Shown here in pieces: positions 16,844 through 24,354 of a stretch of DNA of 64,000 nucleotides. The stretch comes from Flavobacterium sp. SM15. Its GTDB lineage: Bacteria > Bacteroidota > Bacteroidia > Flavobacteriales > Flavobacteriaceae. Positions within the stretch are counted from its first letter, which is position 1; each line of letters starts with the position of its first letter. Both the position numbers and the translations under genes were made by a program. The DNA is taken from NCBI RefSeq assembly GCF_022012335.1, contig NZ_JAKLTO010000003.1, forward strand, positions 248,001-312,000. The letters run 5' to 3'. Below the pieces are notes generated by a model, which had not been told where the DNA came from, did no database searches, and was given only the letters and a program-made list of their open reading frames with translations.

Positions 16844-18703
16844 ATGAAAAAAATAATCTGCACCTTGGCTCTTGCATCATTTTTTATGAGCTGTAAATCG
16901 CAAAGTAACGCGTCATCTGCAAAAAATGATGTTCAGGTTACCATCGATCTTAAGAACGTTACCGATGACAAAGTAATGGTAACCATTATTCCTCCATCAA
17001 TAACAACAGATAACATCATTTTTCACATTCCTAAAACTGTTCCGGGAACTTATTCCGAAGACGATTACGGACGATTCATTGAAAACGTAAAAGCATACGA
17101 TGCAAAAGGAAATCTGCTTCAGGTTACTCAAAAGGATAAAAATTCCTGGGACATTTCTAAAGCTAAATCACTGGCTAAAATCACTTATTGGGTTAACGAC
17201 TCATTTGATACCGAAACCTCAGGCGGAATGGGTGGTGAAGATGTATTTTCACCAGCAGGGACAAACATCTTAGCCGGAGAAAATTTCATGCTTAACACTC
17301 ATGGATTTGTAGGTTATTTTGAAGGAAAATCAGAATCACCATACAAACTAACGGTTTCACATCCTGCGACTTTATGGGGCGCAACTTCTTTAACCGACAC
17401 CGATCCCAGCAATGAGTCGGATGTATTTCTTACCTCGCGCTATCCAGAATTGGTAGACAGCCCAATTATGTATTCCAAACCGGACTATACAACCTTCAAG
17501 GTTGACGACATGGATATCTTAATCAGTGTGTTTTCACCCAACGGAACCTATAAAGCTGCCGACTTTACTCCTGCAATGGAAACCATGATGCGTGCACAGA
17601 AAAAATTCCTTGGTCCTGTGAATTCAACCAAAAAATACAGTATTCTTTTGTATCTGTCGGACATGAAAAAGAACGACGCCAAAGGATTTGGCGCATTGGA
17701 ACACACCACCTCCACGACAGTTGTAATGCCGGAAATGATGCCAAAAGGTGCGTTATTGGAACAAATGAAAGATGTGGTTTCACACGAATTTTTTCATATT
17801 GTAACGCCGTTGTCGGTTCACTCAAACGAGATTCATTATTTCAACTACAATGCTCCAAAAATGTCCAAGCATTTATGGATGTACGAAGGAGTTACTGAAT
17901 ACTTCGCAAATTTATTCCAAGTAAATCAAGGCTTAATCACTGAAGAAGATTTCTATAATCGAATGGTAAGTAAAATAGAGGAATCCAGACGATTTGACGA
18001 TAAAATGCCCTTCACTAAAATGAGCCAGAACATTTTAGACAAGAACTACAAAGACTCTTATTACAATGTTTACCTCAAAGGAGCTTTAATTGCCATGTGT
18101 ATAGATATTCAAATGAGAGAAAGCAGTGGCGGAGAAAAAGGTATTTTAGACTTAATGCAGGCACTTTCTAATGAATACGGAAGCAAAAAACCCTTCAACG
18201 ACGAGGAATTATTTGCTAAAATCACTTCGCTAACTTATCCGGCAGTTGGGGAATTCCTAAAAACCTATGTAGATGGCGACACTCCTATTCCGTATGATGT
18301 TTATTTTGCAAAGATGGGAGTTAAAGAAGGAACGATAAAAAAAGCCGGAAATCCGTTCTTAAAAGACGAAATGACTCCGCTTATCACCGTAAATCCGGAA
18401 ACTAAAGAAATTACTGTTTTACCGGATGTTGAGCTTAACGATTTCATGAAAACTCTTGGAATCAAAAACGAAGACGTTATATTAGCGATCAACGGAACCA
18501 ACTACAATATGGACACTATTTACGAAATGCTTATGCCTGAGAAAGGTTGGAACAATGGCGATGCTATTACCGTAAAAATTAAACGCAAAGGCAAAGAACA
18601 ACTTTTAAAAGGAAAAGTAATTGTACCAATGCAGGATGCACAAGGCTATCATGCAGTTGACACTTCAAAAGCAAAACTAAAAGAAGCTTGGTTGAAAGGA
18701 TAA
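16844..18703 (+). CDS. M61 family metallopeptidase lipoprotein (glycyl aminopeptidase-like)
   Basis: 619 residues. A lipoprotein signal with lipobox Cys17 (FFMSC) anchors it to a membrane. Residues about 30-210 form the N-terminal beta domain. The zinc site is H314-E315-F-F-H318 (SHEFFHIVTPL), with the downstream Glu in WMYEGVTEYFANLF, typical of the gluzincin M61 family. Residues about 530-605 form a PDZ domain (VILAINGTNYNMD, KGWNNGDAITVKIKRKG). M61 enzymes remove N-terminal Gly or Ala residues or cleave small peptides. It ends a two-gene stretch with the upstream hydrolase and is followed by a terminator. Confidence 0.9.
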   Translation: MKKIICTLALASFFMSCKSQSNASSAKNDVQVTIDLKNVTDDKVMVTIIPPSITTDNIIFHIPKTVPGTYSEDDYGRFIENVKAYDAKGNLLQVTQKDKNSWDISKAKSLAKITYWVNDSFDTETSGGMGGEDVFSPAGTNILAGENFMLNTHGFVGYFEGKSESPYKLTVSHPATLWGATSLTDTDPSNESDVFLTSRYPELVDSPIMYSKPDYTTFKVDDMDILISVFSPNGTYKAADFTPAMETMMRAQKKFLGPVNSTKKYSILLYLSDMKKNDAKGFGALEHTTSTTVVMPEMMPKGALLEQMKDVVSHEFFHIVTPLSVHSNEIHYFNYNAPKMSKHLWMYEGVTEYFANLFQVNQGLITEEDFYNRMVSKIEESRRFDDKMPFTKMSQNILDKNYKDSYYNVYLKGALIAMCIDIQMRESSGGEKGILDLMQALSNEYGSKKPFNDEELFAKITSLTYPAVGEFLKTYVDGDTPIPYDVYFAKMGVKEGTIKKAGNPFLKDEMTPLITVNPETKEITVLPDVELNDFMKTLGIKNEDVILAINGTNYNMDTIYEMLMPEKGWNNGDAITVKIKRKGKEQLLKGKVIVPMQDAQGYHAVDTSKAKLKEAWLKG

Positions 18704-18725
18704 TACATCCTGAGACAATCTTAAC

Positions 18726-18764
18726 AATCCCCAATTCAGCTCTTGATGATTGGGGATTTTTTAT
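18726..18764 (+). terminator. Rho-independent terminator of the M61 peptidase gene
   Basis: AATCCCCAAT pairs with ATTGGGGATT around a 13-nt loop, followed by a T-rich tail. Confidence 0.8.
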
Positions 18765-18804
18765 TGAATAATTTTCTTTACTTTGCAATCCAAATTAAAT
18801 TCTG

Positions 18805-19530
18805 ATGAAAAAAATAGTTCTAGTACTGGCGGCGACTGCTTTATTAACAGCTTGCAACAAAAAAGAAGAAAGTGATAAAGGCCTTACTCTTACAGGAGAA
18901 GTAAAAGGTCTTACCCAAGGTAAACTATACATCCATAAGATTGCAGATACGTCTTTGGTTACCTTAGACAGCATTATTGTTAAAGGAGACTCGCATTTTT
19001 CAAGTTCAATTGATTTAAAAGAACCTGAAATGCTGTATTTATCGTTAGATCGAGGTGTTACCGAATCAATTGACAACCTTATTCCATTTTTTGCAGAACC
19101 GGGAACCATGAACATCGAAACCACTTTGAATGAGTTTTATGCTAAAGCAAAAATTAAAGGTTCAAAAAACCAGGAACTTTTAGAATTGTACAACAAAACA
19201 AAAGCAGTTTTTAACGACAAACAAAACAAAACATCAAGCTTGCTTTTCATGGCTGGAAAAAATGCAAACAGTAAAATTTACGACACGCTTAAACAGGCCA
19301 ACGACAAACTAATCATTCGTAAATACCTTAATGCCGTAAATTTCGCGGTAAACAACGGAAAACACGAAGTAGCACCTTATATTGCCTTAAGTGAAATTTC
19401 CGATGCGAACATCAAGTACCTGGACACCATTCAAAAATCTATGTCTGCGGAGGTAGCTAAATCAAAGTACGGTAAACTACTAACCGAATTTGTAGCTAAG
19501 CGAAAAGAAGCCGAGCAAACAAACCCATAA
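18805..19530 (+). CDS. DUF4369 domain lipoprotein without thioredoxin domain
   Basis: 241 residues. The lipoprotein signal ends at Cys17 (LLTAC). Residues about 28-125 form a DUF4369 beta domain (LTLTGEVKGLTQGKLYIHKI, MLYLSLDRG, PFFAEPGTMNIE). In many Bacteroidota this domain is the N-terminal half of TlpA/ResA-like thiol-disulphide oxidoreductases, but here the chain stops after a helical region (about 140-235) and no CxxC thioredoxin domain follows. The only Cys is the lipidated one. It therefore cannot be a redox enzyme by itself. It may be a cell-envelope binding protein. It is monocistronic with a terminator. Confidence 0.75.
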   Translation: MKKIVLVLAATALLTACNKKEESDKGLTLTGEVKGLTQGKLYIHKIADTSLVTLDSIIVKGDSHFSSSIDLKEPEMLYLSLDRGVTESIDNLIPFFAEPGTMNIETTLNEFYAKAKIKGSKNQELLELYNKTKAVFNDKQNKTSSLLFMAGKNANSKIYDTLKQANDKLIIRKYLNAVNFAVNNGKHEVAPYIALSEISDANIKYLDTIQKSMSAEVAKSKYGKLLTEFVAKRKEAEQTNP

Positions 19531-19535
19531 AAAAC

Positions 19536-19570
19536 AAAAAAGCGTTCCTTATTAAGTGAACGCTTTTTTT
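19536..19570 (+). terminator. Rho-independent terminator of the DUF4369 gene
   Basis: AAAAAAGCGTTC pairs with GAACGCTTTTTT around a 10-nt loop. Confidence 0.85.
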
Positions 19571-19590
19571 ATTTCCAAAGTCTTATAAAT

Positions 19591-19621
19591 AAAAAAACCA
19601 CCACTATAAAGTGATGGTTTT
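19591..19621 (-). terminator. Terminator of the tRNA-Thr genes
   Basis: On the minus strand AAAACCATCAC pairs with GTGGTGGTTTT around a 6-nt loop, with one U-G wobble, followed by more T. It begins right at the CCA end of the downstream tRNA gene. On the plus strand the same position is an A-C mismatch, so it acts mainly on the minus strand. Confidence 0.7.
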
Positions 19622-19623
19622 GG

Positions 19624-19697
19624 AGCCGATGGAGGGACTCGAACCCACGACCTGCTGATTACAAATCAGCTGCTCTAGCCAGCTGAGCTACACCGGC
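19624..19697 (-). tRNA. tRNA-Thr (anticodon TGT), downstream copy
   Basis: A 74-nt cloverleaf with a 7-bp acceptor stem (GCCGGTG/CATCGGC), D-arm GCTCAGCTGGCTAGAGC, anticodon stem GCTGA/TCAGC with loop TTTGTAA, and T-arm with GTTCGAGTC. The anticodon TGT at 19661-19663 (ACA on the plus strand) reads Thr codons. A 3' CCA appears to be encoded at 19621-19623. It is identical to the second copy 55 nt upstream. Confidence 0.95.
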
Positions 19698-19752
19698 AAT
19701 TAACCTTAAAAATATTCATTAAAAAATCACGATGGAACGTGATCAAAATTGG

Positions 19753-19826
19753 AGCCGATGGAGGGACTCGAACCCACGACCTGCTGATTACAAATCAGCT
19801 GCTCTAGCCAGCTGAGCTACACCGGC
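19753..19826 (-). tRNA. tRNA-Thr (anticodon TGT), upstream copy
   Basis: Identical over its full length to the neighbouring tRNA-Thr gene, including the encoded CCA (19750-19752). The two copies are separated by 55 nt that show no similarity to the tRNA and are probably processed from one transcript. Sequence between 19,827 and 19,952 shows no gene. Confidence 0.95.
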
Positions 19827-19952
19827 GACTCATTTACTCACTAGACCAATATTTGTTTTCGGTGTTCGTGAATAACAATTTCGGGTGCAAATATAAGCGA
19901 GTTTTTCAAACTTGCAAATACTTAAAAGCACTTTTTTACCGAATTTCTACTG

Positions 19953-20219
19953 TTAAAGTGCGTTAATCTTATCAACCAACTGATTAGCAGCAGCTTCTAA
20001 ATCTTTATTAATTTGCTTGAAATGCGCTTTTTTATTTTCAACGTTTTTTTGGTTCACTTTTGTAATCAAACCGTCAAAAGAAGTAATTGCCTCATCAATC
20101 AAAGCATCAGACGCTGGAGTTGGCTTTCCGGTTGTTGTCATCTCATAAAGATAAACCGCTTCAATAATATCACCTAATACGTAGTTGATGTCTTTTTTTA
20201 AGTTTCTTACGCTTGCCAT
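19953..20219 (-). CDS. Small conserved flavobacterial protein, function unknown
   Basis: 88 residues, soluble, largely helical, with no signal peptide. It begins MASVRNLKKDINYVLGDIIE, then has a Thr/Pro-containing turn (TTTGKPTPASDALID), and ends with a long amphipathic helix rich in Lys, Asn and Gln (KVNQKNVENKKAHFKQINKD). I recognise the N-terminal pattern as widespread in Flavobacteriaceae but know of no assigned function. A nucleoid or coiled-coil role is possible from the charge pattern and is speculation. A TAATTTTG promoter-like box lies 27 nt upstream. It is transcribed alone, after the manA operon and on the same strand. Confidence 0.75.
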   Translation of the reverse strand: MASVRNLKKDINYVLGDIIEAVYLYEMTTTGKPTPASDALIDEAITSFDGLITKVNQKNVENKKAHFKQINKDLEAAANQLVDKINAL

Positions 20220-20245
20220 TTTATTTTTGTTTAAAATTTCGTTTG

Positions 20246-20253
20246 CAAAATTA
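20246..20253 (-). promoter_or_regulatory. Candidate -7 box TAATTTTG for the 88-residue protein
   Basis: TAATTTTG on the minus strand matches TAnnTTTG and would give a leader of about 20 nt. No -33 TTG is evident. Confidence 0.4.
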
Positions 20254-20275
20254 CAATTATTCTTCAGAATAAAGG

Positions 20276-21247
20276 TTAAGAAATAAATATTTCTAGTAGT
20301 GTAGCCTTTCCAACCAATTTAAAATCAGTCACTGATGCCGGAAGTAAAACCGTATCACCTTTTCTAAACGAATAACTTCTATCTGAATCAATTACAAACA
20401 TCACTTCCCCTTCTGTACACATATAAACCATAAAAGAATCATTAGCATTAACCACTTTCATATTCCCGTCAAGCGGAATAATGTTTGTTGTAAAATACTC
20501 GCAATTCACAACATTATTGCTTTGATTATTTGTCGTTGAGTACTGTCTTTGCGCCTGAACCACTTTATAATTTATCGCCTCCAAGGCCAAATCAACATGT
20601 AATTCTCTAGAATTTCCATTCGCATCAACTCTGTCCCAATCATAAATACGATAAGTAATATCAGAGGTTTGCTGAATTTCCGCAAGCAAAATACCCGCGC
20701 CAATAGCATGAATTGTTCCGGTTTCCAAAAAGAAAACATCCCCTTTTTTTACCGGAATTTCTTTTAGGATTTTTGACAGAGTACGATTTTCCAAATGAAT
20801 CAGATATTCATCAGAAGACGATTCTTCATTAAACCCAACAATAATACGCGACTGCTCATCTGCCTGCATCACGTACCACATTTCGGTTTTTCCAAAAGAA
20901 TTGTGTCTTTTTTTAGCCAGTTCATCATTTGGATGCAATTGAATAGACAAATCTTCTTTGGCATCTATAAACTTAAAAAGCAATGGAAATTCGGCTCCAA
21001 AACGCTTATAAACCTTATTTCCTAAAACTTCAGAAGGATATTTCGCAATCAGTTCATTTAAAGTTACACCTTTAAAACTCCCGTTTGCAATACTGCTCAC
21101 ATCATTAGGAACGGTTGTGATTTCCCAGCTTTCCCCTGTAGTTGTTGATGGAATTTCTTTATTTAAAAGGGTTTTCAGCTTAGTTCCACCCCAAATTCGG
21201 TCTTTTAAAATCGGTTCGAAAACCAAAGGATATAAATCGGCAATCAT
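20276..21247 (-). CDS. manA: Mannose-6-phosphate isomerase, class I
   Basis: 323 residues. It interconverts fructose-6-phosphate and mannose-6-phosphate, the entry to GDP-mannose. The zinc ligands are visible: Gln103 and His105 (QLHPNDE), Glu122 (GKTEMWYV) and His180 (GTIHAIG). The N-terminal signature LKDRIWGGTKL and the segment ITYRIYDWDR are typical of the short, Bacillus-like class I form. It is the last gene of a five-gene operon, starting immediately after the peroxiredoxin stop codon. It could supply mannose-derived sugars for the polysaccharide locus further right, but this link is inferred. Confidence 0.93.
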   Translation of the reverse strand: MIADLYPLVFEPILKDRIWGGTKLKTLLNKEIPSTTTGESWEITTVPNDVSSIANGSFKGVTLNELIAKYPSEVLGNKVYKRFGAEFPLLFKFIDAKEDLSIQLHPNDELAKKRHNSFGKTEMWYVMQADEQSRIIVGFNEESSSDEYLIHLENRTLSKILKEIPVKKGDVFFLETGTIHAIGAGILLAEIQQTSDITYRIYDWDRVDANGNSRELHVDLALEAINYKVVQAQRQYSTTNNQSNNVVNCEYFTTNIIPLDGNMKVVNANDSFMVYMCTEGEVMFVIDSDRSYSFRKGDTVLLPASVTDFKLVGKATLLEIFIS

Positions 21248-21706
21248 TTAAACTAATTTTTTTACGGTTTCAAGCACTCGTGGGAAATGACTTTCTGCAT
21301 CCATCGAATTAAAAACCATCTGCACAATACCCTTTTTATCAACAATATAAGTCACTCTTCCCGGAATAAGCCCTAAAAAATTACTCGGCACTCCGAAAAG
21401 TTTACGCAAACTCTTATCACTATCGGCCAGTAGTGTAAAAGGGAGTTTGTACTGCTGGGAAAATTTTTTGTGCGATTTCACACTGTCGCCACTAATGCCG
21501 ATAACTTCTGCACCCAAATCCTTGAATTCTTCATATTGGTCACGAAAAAAACAAGCCTGTTTAGTACAGCCCGGCGTGTCGTCTTTCGGGTAAAAATAAA
21601 TTACCAGAACTTTTTTTCCTAAAACGGAAGCGACATAAAAATCATTCCCGTTTTGGTCTTTTCCTCCAAATAAAGGCAATTTATCACCTACTTTTATTTC
21701 TCCCAT
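21248..21706 (-). CDS. bcp: Thioredoxin-dependent peroxiredoxin, Bcp/PrxQ type
   Basis: 152 residues. It reduces hydroperoxides with electrons from thioredoxin. The active-site segment FYPKDDTPGCTKQACFFRDQ has peroxidatic Cys47 and resolving Cys52 four residues apart, the classic alpha-PrxQ arrangement. The Thr and Arg of the active site (TPGC, and Arg in PGRVTYIVD) are present. No signal peptide, so cytoplasmic. Its ATG overlaps the end of the pterin synthase gene by 1 nt, and manA follows with no gap, showing tight translational coupling. Confidence 0.93.
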   Translation of the reverse strand: MGEIKVGDKLPLFGGKDQNGNDFYVASVLGKKVLVIYFYPKDDTPGCTKQACFFRDQYEEFKDLGAEVIGISGDSVKSHKKFSQQYKLPFTLLADSDKSLRKLFGVPSNFLGLIPGRVTYIVDKKGIVQMVFNSMDAESHFPRVLETVKKLV

Positions 21707-22116
21707 CAGTTCCCTTTATAGCTTACAAAATTACGCGGAGTCTCATATAAAACAACCTCCAGATCGCTCTCTTGAGAAATTCTAGCTCTTATTTTATTCC
21801 AGATTACCACTACTATATTTTCTGCAGTCGGATTCAAGTTTTCAAATTCCGGAACGTCTAAATTAAGGTTTTTGTGATCAAATTTCGATTCAACTTCTTC
21901 ATAAATGATTGTTGCCAAATCCTTGATATCCATAACATAACCGGTTTCAGGATTTATCAAACCCGTTACACTTACAATCAATTCGTAATTGTGTCCGTGA
22001 AAATTTGGATTGTTGCATTTTCCAAAAACCGCATCGTTCTGTTCCATAGACCAGTCCTTGCGGTACAAACGATGTGCTGCATTAAAATGCGCTTTTCTTG
22101 AAACGGTTACTCTCAT
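21706..22116 (-). CDS. 6-pyruvoyl-tetrahydropterin synthase / QueD-family protein (COG0720)
   Basis: 136 residues. Zinc ligands are His15 (NAAHRL), His40 and His42 (HGHNYE); the catalytic Cys is Cys34. The motif is C-x5-HGH (KCNNPNFHGH), the spacing of eukaryotic 6-pyruvoyl-tetrahydropterin synthase. QueD proteins of queuosine synthesis have C-x3-HGH. The DHKNLNLDVPEF segment and the C-terminal YETPRNFVSYKG also closely resemble the animal enzyme. It acts on 7,8-dihydroneopterin triphosphate; whether it makes 6-carboxytetrahydropterin or 6-pyruvoyl-tetrahydropterin is not settled by sequence alone. It overlaps idi by 4 nt and the peroxiredoxin gene by 1 nt. Confidence 0.88.
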   Translation of the reverse strand: MRVTVSRKAHFNAAHRLYRKDWSMEQNDAVFGKCNNPNFHGHNYELIVSVTGLINPETGYVMDIKDLATIIYEEVESKFDHKNLNLDVPEFENLNPTAENIVVVIWNKIRARISQESDLEVVLYETPRNFVSYKGN

Positions 22117-22640
22117 AATTTATGATCTTCAAGATAGTGGTAAAATTCATCAAAAATAATCTTGAACCAAACCGTGTAAATCTCCGGATTCAGCTCCATA
22201 TCGGCTTTCACCTCATCAATAGCCATCCATTTCCAGTTTTCAACCTCATCGGTATTAATATTCGGCTGGTCATGGTAATAGCCAATCATCACATGGTCAA
22301 GTTCGTGTTCGGTAAGACCGTTATCGAAAGGCGCTTTATAGATGAACGAGAAAAGCTCCTTCAACTGGGTTACAAATCCCATTTCTTCATACAAACGACG
22401 GGTTCCTGCCTGAATATTGGTTTCACCCTCACGCTGATGGCTGCAACAGGTATTTGTCCAGAGCAATGGTGAATGATATTTATGATGAGCACGCTGTTGG
22501 AGCATGATTTCATTTTTGTCGTTCAGAACAAATACTGAAAAAGCACGGTGCAATAAGGCTTTTTCATGTGCCTCCAACTTCGGCATCAAACCTATTTGCT
22601 GGTCATTTTCGTTAACTAATATTACGTGTTCTTCTTTCAT
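22113..22640 (-). CDS. idi: Isopentenyl-diphosphate delta-isomerase, type I
   Basis: 175 residues. It interconverts isopentenyl and dimethylallyl diphosphate. The Nudix-like fold carries catalytic Cys66 (WTNTCCSHQ, aligned with the Cys of NSVCGH in E. coli) and the Glu pair in LTEHELDHV (about 111-113). His ligands lie in RAFSVFVLN/HRAF and SHQREGE. Isoprenoids are needed for menaquinone, carotenoids and the undecaprenyl carrier used by the polysaccharide locus. Its end overlaps the pterin synthase start by 4 nt; the FAD oxidoreductase gene lies 48 nt upstream. Confidence 0.95.
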   Translation of the reverse strand: MKEEHVILVNENDQQIGLMPKLEAHEKALLHRAFSVFVLNDKNEIMLQQRAHHKYHSPLLWTNTCCSHQREGETNIQAGTRRLYEEMGFVTQLKELFSFIYKAPFDNGLTEHELDHVMIGYYHDQPNINTDEVENWKWMAIDEVKADMELNPEIYTVWFKIIFDEFYHYLEDHKL

Positions 22641-22688
22641 GTTATTTTATAGCTCCGTAAAATTACGAAAAGCAATTCAAATCTAAGA

Positions 22689-24248
22689 CTACCTTAGGGA
22701 TTCCACACATTTAATTGCACATTTTTCCCCATCGATGGCCGCAGAAATAATTCCCCCGGCATAACCTGCTCCTTCACCACAAGGATACAAGCCTTTAATT
22801 TGAAGATGCTCCAATGTTTCATTATCCCTCGGAATACGAACCGGTGAGGAGGTGCGACTTTCCGGCGCATGCAAAATGGCTTCGTTTGTATAATAACCCC
22901 GCATCGATTTGCCAAATTGCACAAAACCTTCGCGCATGATCTGAGTTAAAAAACCTGGAAAAACCTGTCCTAATTCCACAGAAGTAGTTCCCGGAACATA
23001 AGATGTTTTTGGAATATCCACTGAAACTTTGCTCTGAGTAAAATCTACCATGCGTTGAGCCGGAACACGTTGCGTTTGCCCTGCCAAATACCAAGCTTTT
23101 TGTTCAATAGCCTTCTGAAATTCCATACCGGCCAAAGCTCCGAATTTTGCAAAAGGCTTAAAATCTTCCAGTTTCAATTCTACAACAATACCGGAATTAG
23201 CGGTTGCCTGATCGCGTTTGGATGGAGACCAACCGTTGGTAACTACCTCCCCAGGACTTGTAGCACAAGGCGCAATCACACCCCCAGGACACATGCAAAA
23301 CGAATACATTCCTCTTCCATTTACCTGTTTCACAATCGAATACGGTGCAGGAGGAAGAAATTCTCCTCTAAAATCACAGGAATACTGAATACTGTCAATT
23401 AGACTCTGTGGATGTTCGGCACGAACCCCTAAAGCAAACGGCTTGGCTTCGATCAAAACTTTCTTTCTGTCGAGCAATTCGAAAATATCACGAGCGGAAT
23501 GACCTGTTGCCAAAATAATCTTTTTAGCCTCAATCACATCTCCGTTTTGAGTAATAATCCCTTGAACCTCACTATTTTTTATCAGAATATCCGATACACG
23601 GGTTTCAAACAAAACTTTCCCACCGTATTCGATAATTTTATCACGAATGTCCTGAATGATTTGAGGCAATTTATTGGTTCCGATGTGCGGATGGGCATCC
23701 ACCAGAATATCTGGAGTTGCACCAAAAGCTACCAAAAGCTGCAAAATTCTATCGACATCACCACGTTTTTTGGAACGTGTGTAAAGTTTTCCATCTGAAT
23801 AAGTACCAGCACCGCCTTCTCCAAAACAATAATTGGAATCTTCATTTACGATATGGTCACGGTTGATGGCTTTCAAGTCACGACGGCGGCCACGAACATC
23901 TTTTCCGCGTTCTACCACAATCGGCTTAACACCTAGTTCTACTAATTGTAAAGCGGCGAACAACCCAGCAGGCCCTGCACCAACAACAATTACTTCGGGT
24001 GCATTACTAACATCTTTGTATTGAGGCAGTTCAATCTTACTTTCAACAATCGGTTCATCCTGAAAAAACACAGTTACTTTCAGATTGATTTTAATTGCAC
24101 GCTGACGGGCATCAATTGAGCGTTTCAAAATAGCAATATGCTGAATATCTGCAATTTTAACATGCATCAGCCTTGCTAGATGATCTTTCAAAAGCACTGG
24201 GTTTACAGCAACTTCAGGAGCAACCTGTATCAGTAATTCTCTTGGCAT
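22689..24248 (-). CDS. FAD-dependent oxidoreductase, COG2509 type
   Basis: 519 residues. An N-terminal alpha/beta domain (1-80) is followed by the dinucleotide-binding motif VVGAGPAGLFAALQ (Gly90, Gly92, Gly95), then GEGGAGTYSDGKLYTR and IILATGHSARDIFELL, and a C-terminal GLYPCGEGAGYAGGI FAD loop. This is the pattern of the widespread COG2509 family of uncharacterised FAD-dependent dehydrogenases. There is no signal peptide, so it is cytoplasmic; the substrate and partner are unknown. It is first in the operon with idi, the pterin synthase, the peroxiredoxin and manA, and has a clear -7 box upstream. Confidence 0.85.
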   Translation of the reverse strand: MPRELLIQVAPEVAVNPVLLKDHLARLMHVKIADIQHIAILKRSIDARQRAIKINLKVTVFFQDEPIVESKIELPQYKDVSNAPEVIVVGAGPAGLFAALQLVELGVKPIVVERGKDVRGRRRDLKAINRDHIVNEDSNYCFGEGGAGTYSDGKLYTRSKKRGDVDRILQLLVAFGATPDILVDAHPHIGTNKLPQIIQDIRDKIIEYGGKVLFETRVSDILIKNSEVQGIITQNGDVIEAKKIILATGHSARDIFELLDRKKVLIEAKPFALGVRAEHPQSLIDSIQYSCDFRGEFLPPAPYSIVKQVNGRGMYSFCMCPGGVIAPCATSPGEVVTNGWSPSKRDQATANSGIVVELKLEDFKPFAKFGALAGMEFQKAIEQKAWYLAGQTQRVPAQRMVDFTQSKVSVDIPKTSYVPGTTSVELGQVFPGFLTQIMREGFVQFGKSMRGYYTNEAILHAPESRTSSPVRIPRDNETLEHLQIKGLYPCGEGAGYAGGIISAAIDGEKCAIKCVESLR

Positions 24249-24267
24249 TTAAGTAATTTTAATACTG

Positions 24268-24275
24268 CAAACTTA
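24268..24275 (-). promoter_or_regulatory. Candidate -7 box TAAGTTTG for the FAD/idi operon
   Basis: TAAGTTTG on the minus strand, 20 nt upstream of the ATG at 24248, matches TAnnTTTG. It is the likely promoter of the five-gene operon ending at manA. Confidence 0.45.
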
Positions 24276-24300
24276 TAACAATTATTTTAGGTAAATACAC

Positions 24301-24331
24301 AAAAAAGGCCTAATGCTATGCATAGGCCTTT
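24301..24331 (-). terminator. Rho-independent terminator of the T9SS protein gene
   Basis: On the minus strand AAAGGCCTATGC pairs with GCATTAGGCCTTT (one bulged base) around a 3-nt loop, followed by a T-run. It lies 24 nt after the stop codon. Confidence 0.8.
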
Positions 24332-24354
24332 CATTAAATATTTACGATTCTGCG

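Noticed and set aside
19621..19826. Direct repeat of about 77 bp
   Set aside because: Explained fully by the two identical tRNA-Thr genes; not an attachment-site duplication, as no integrase is near.
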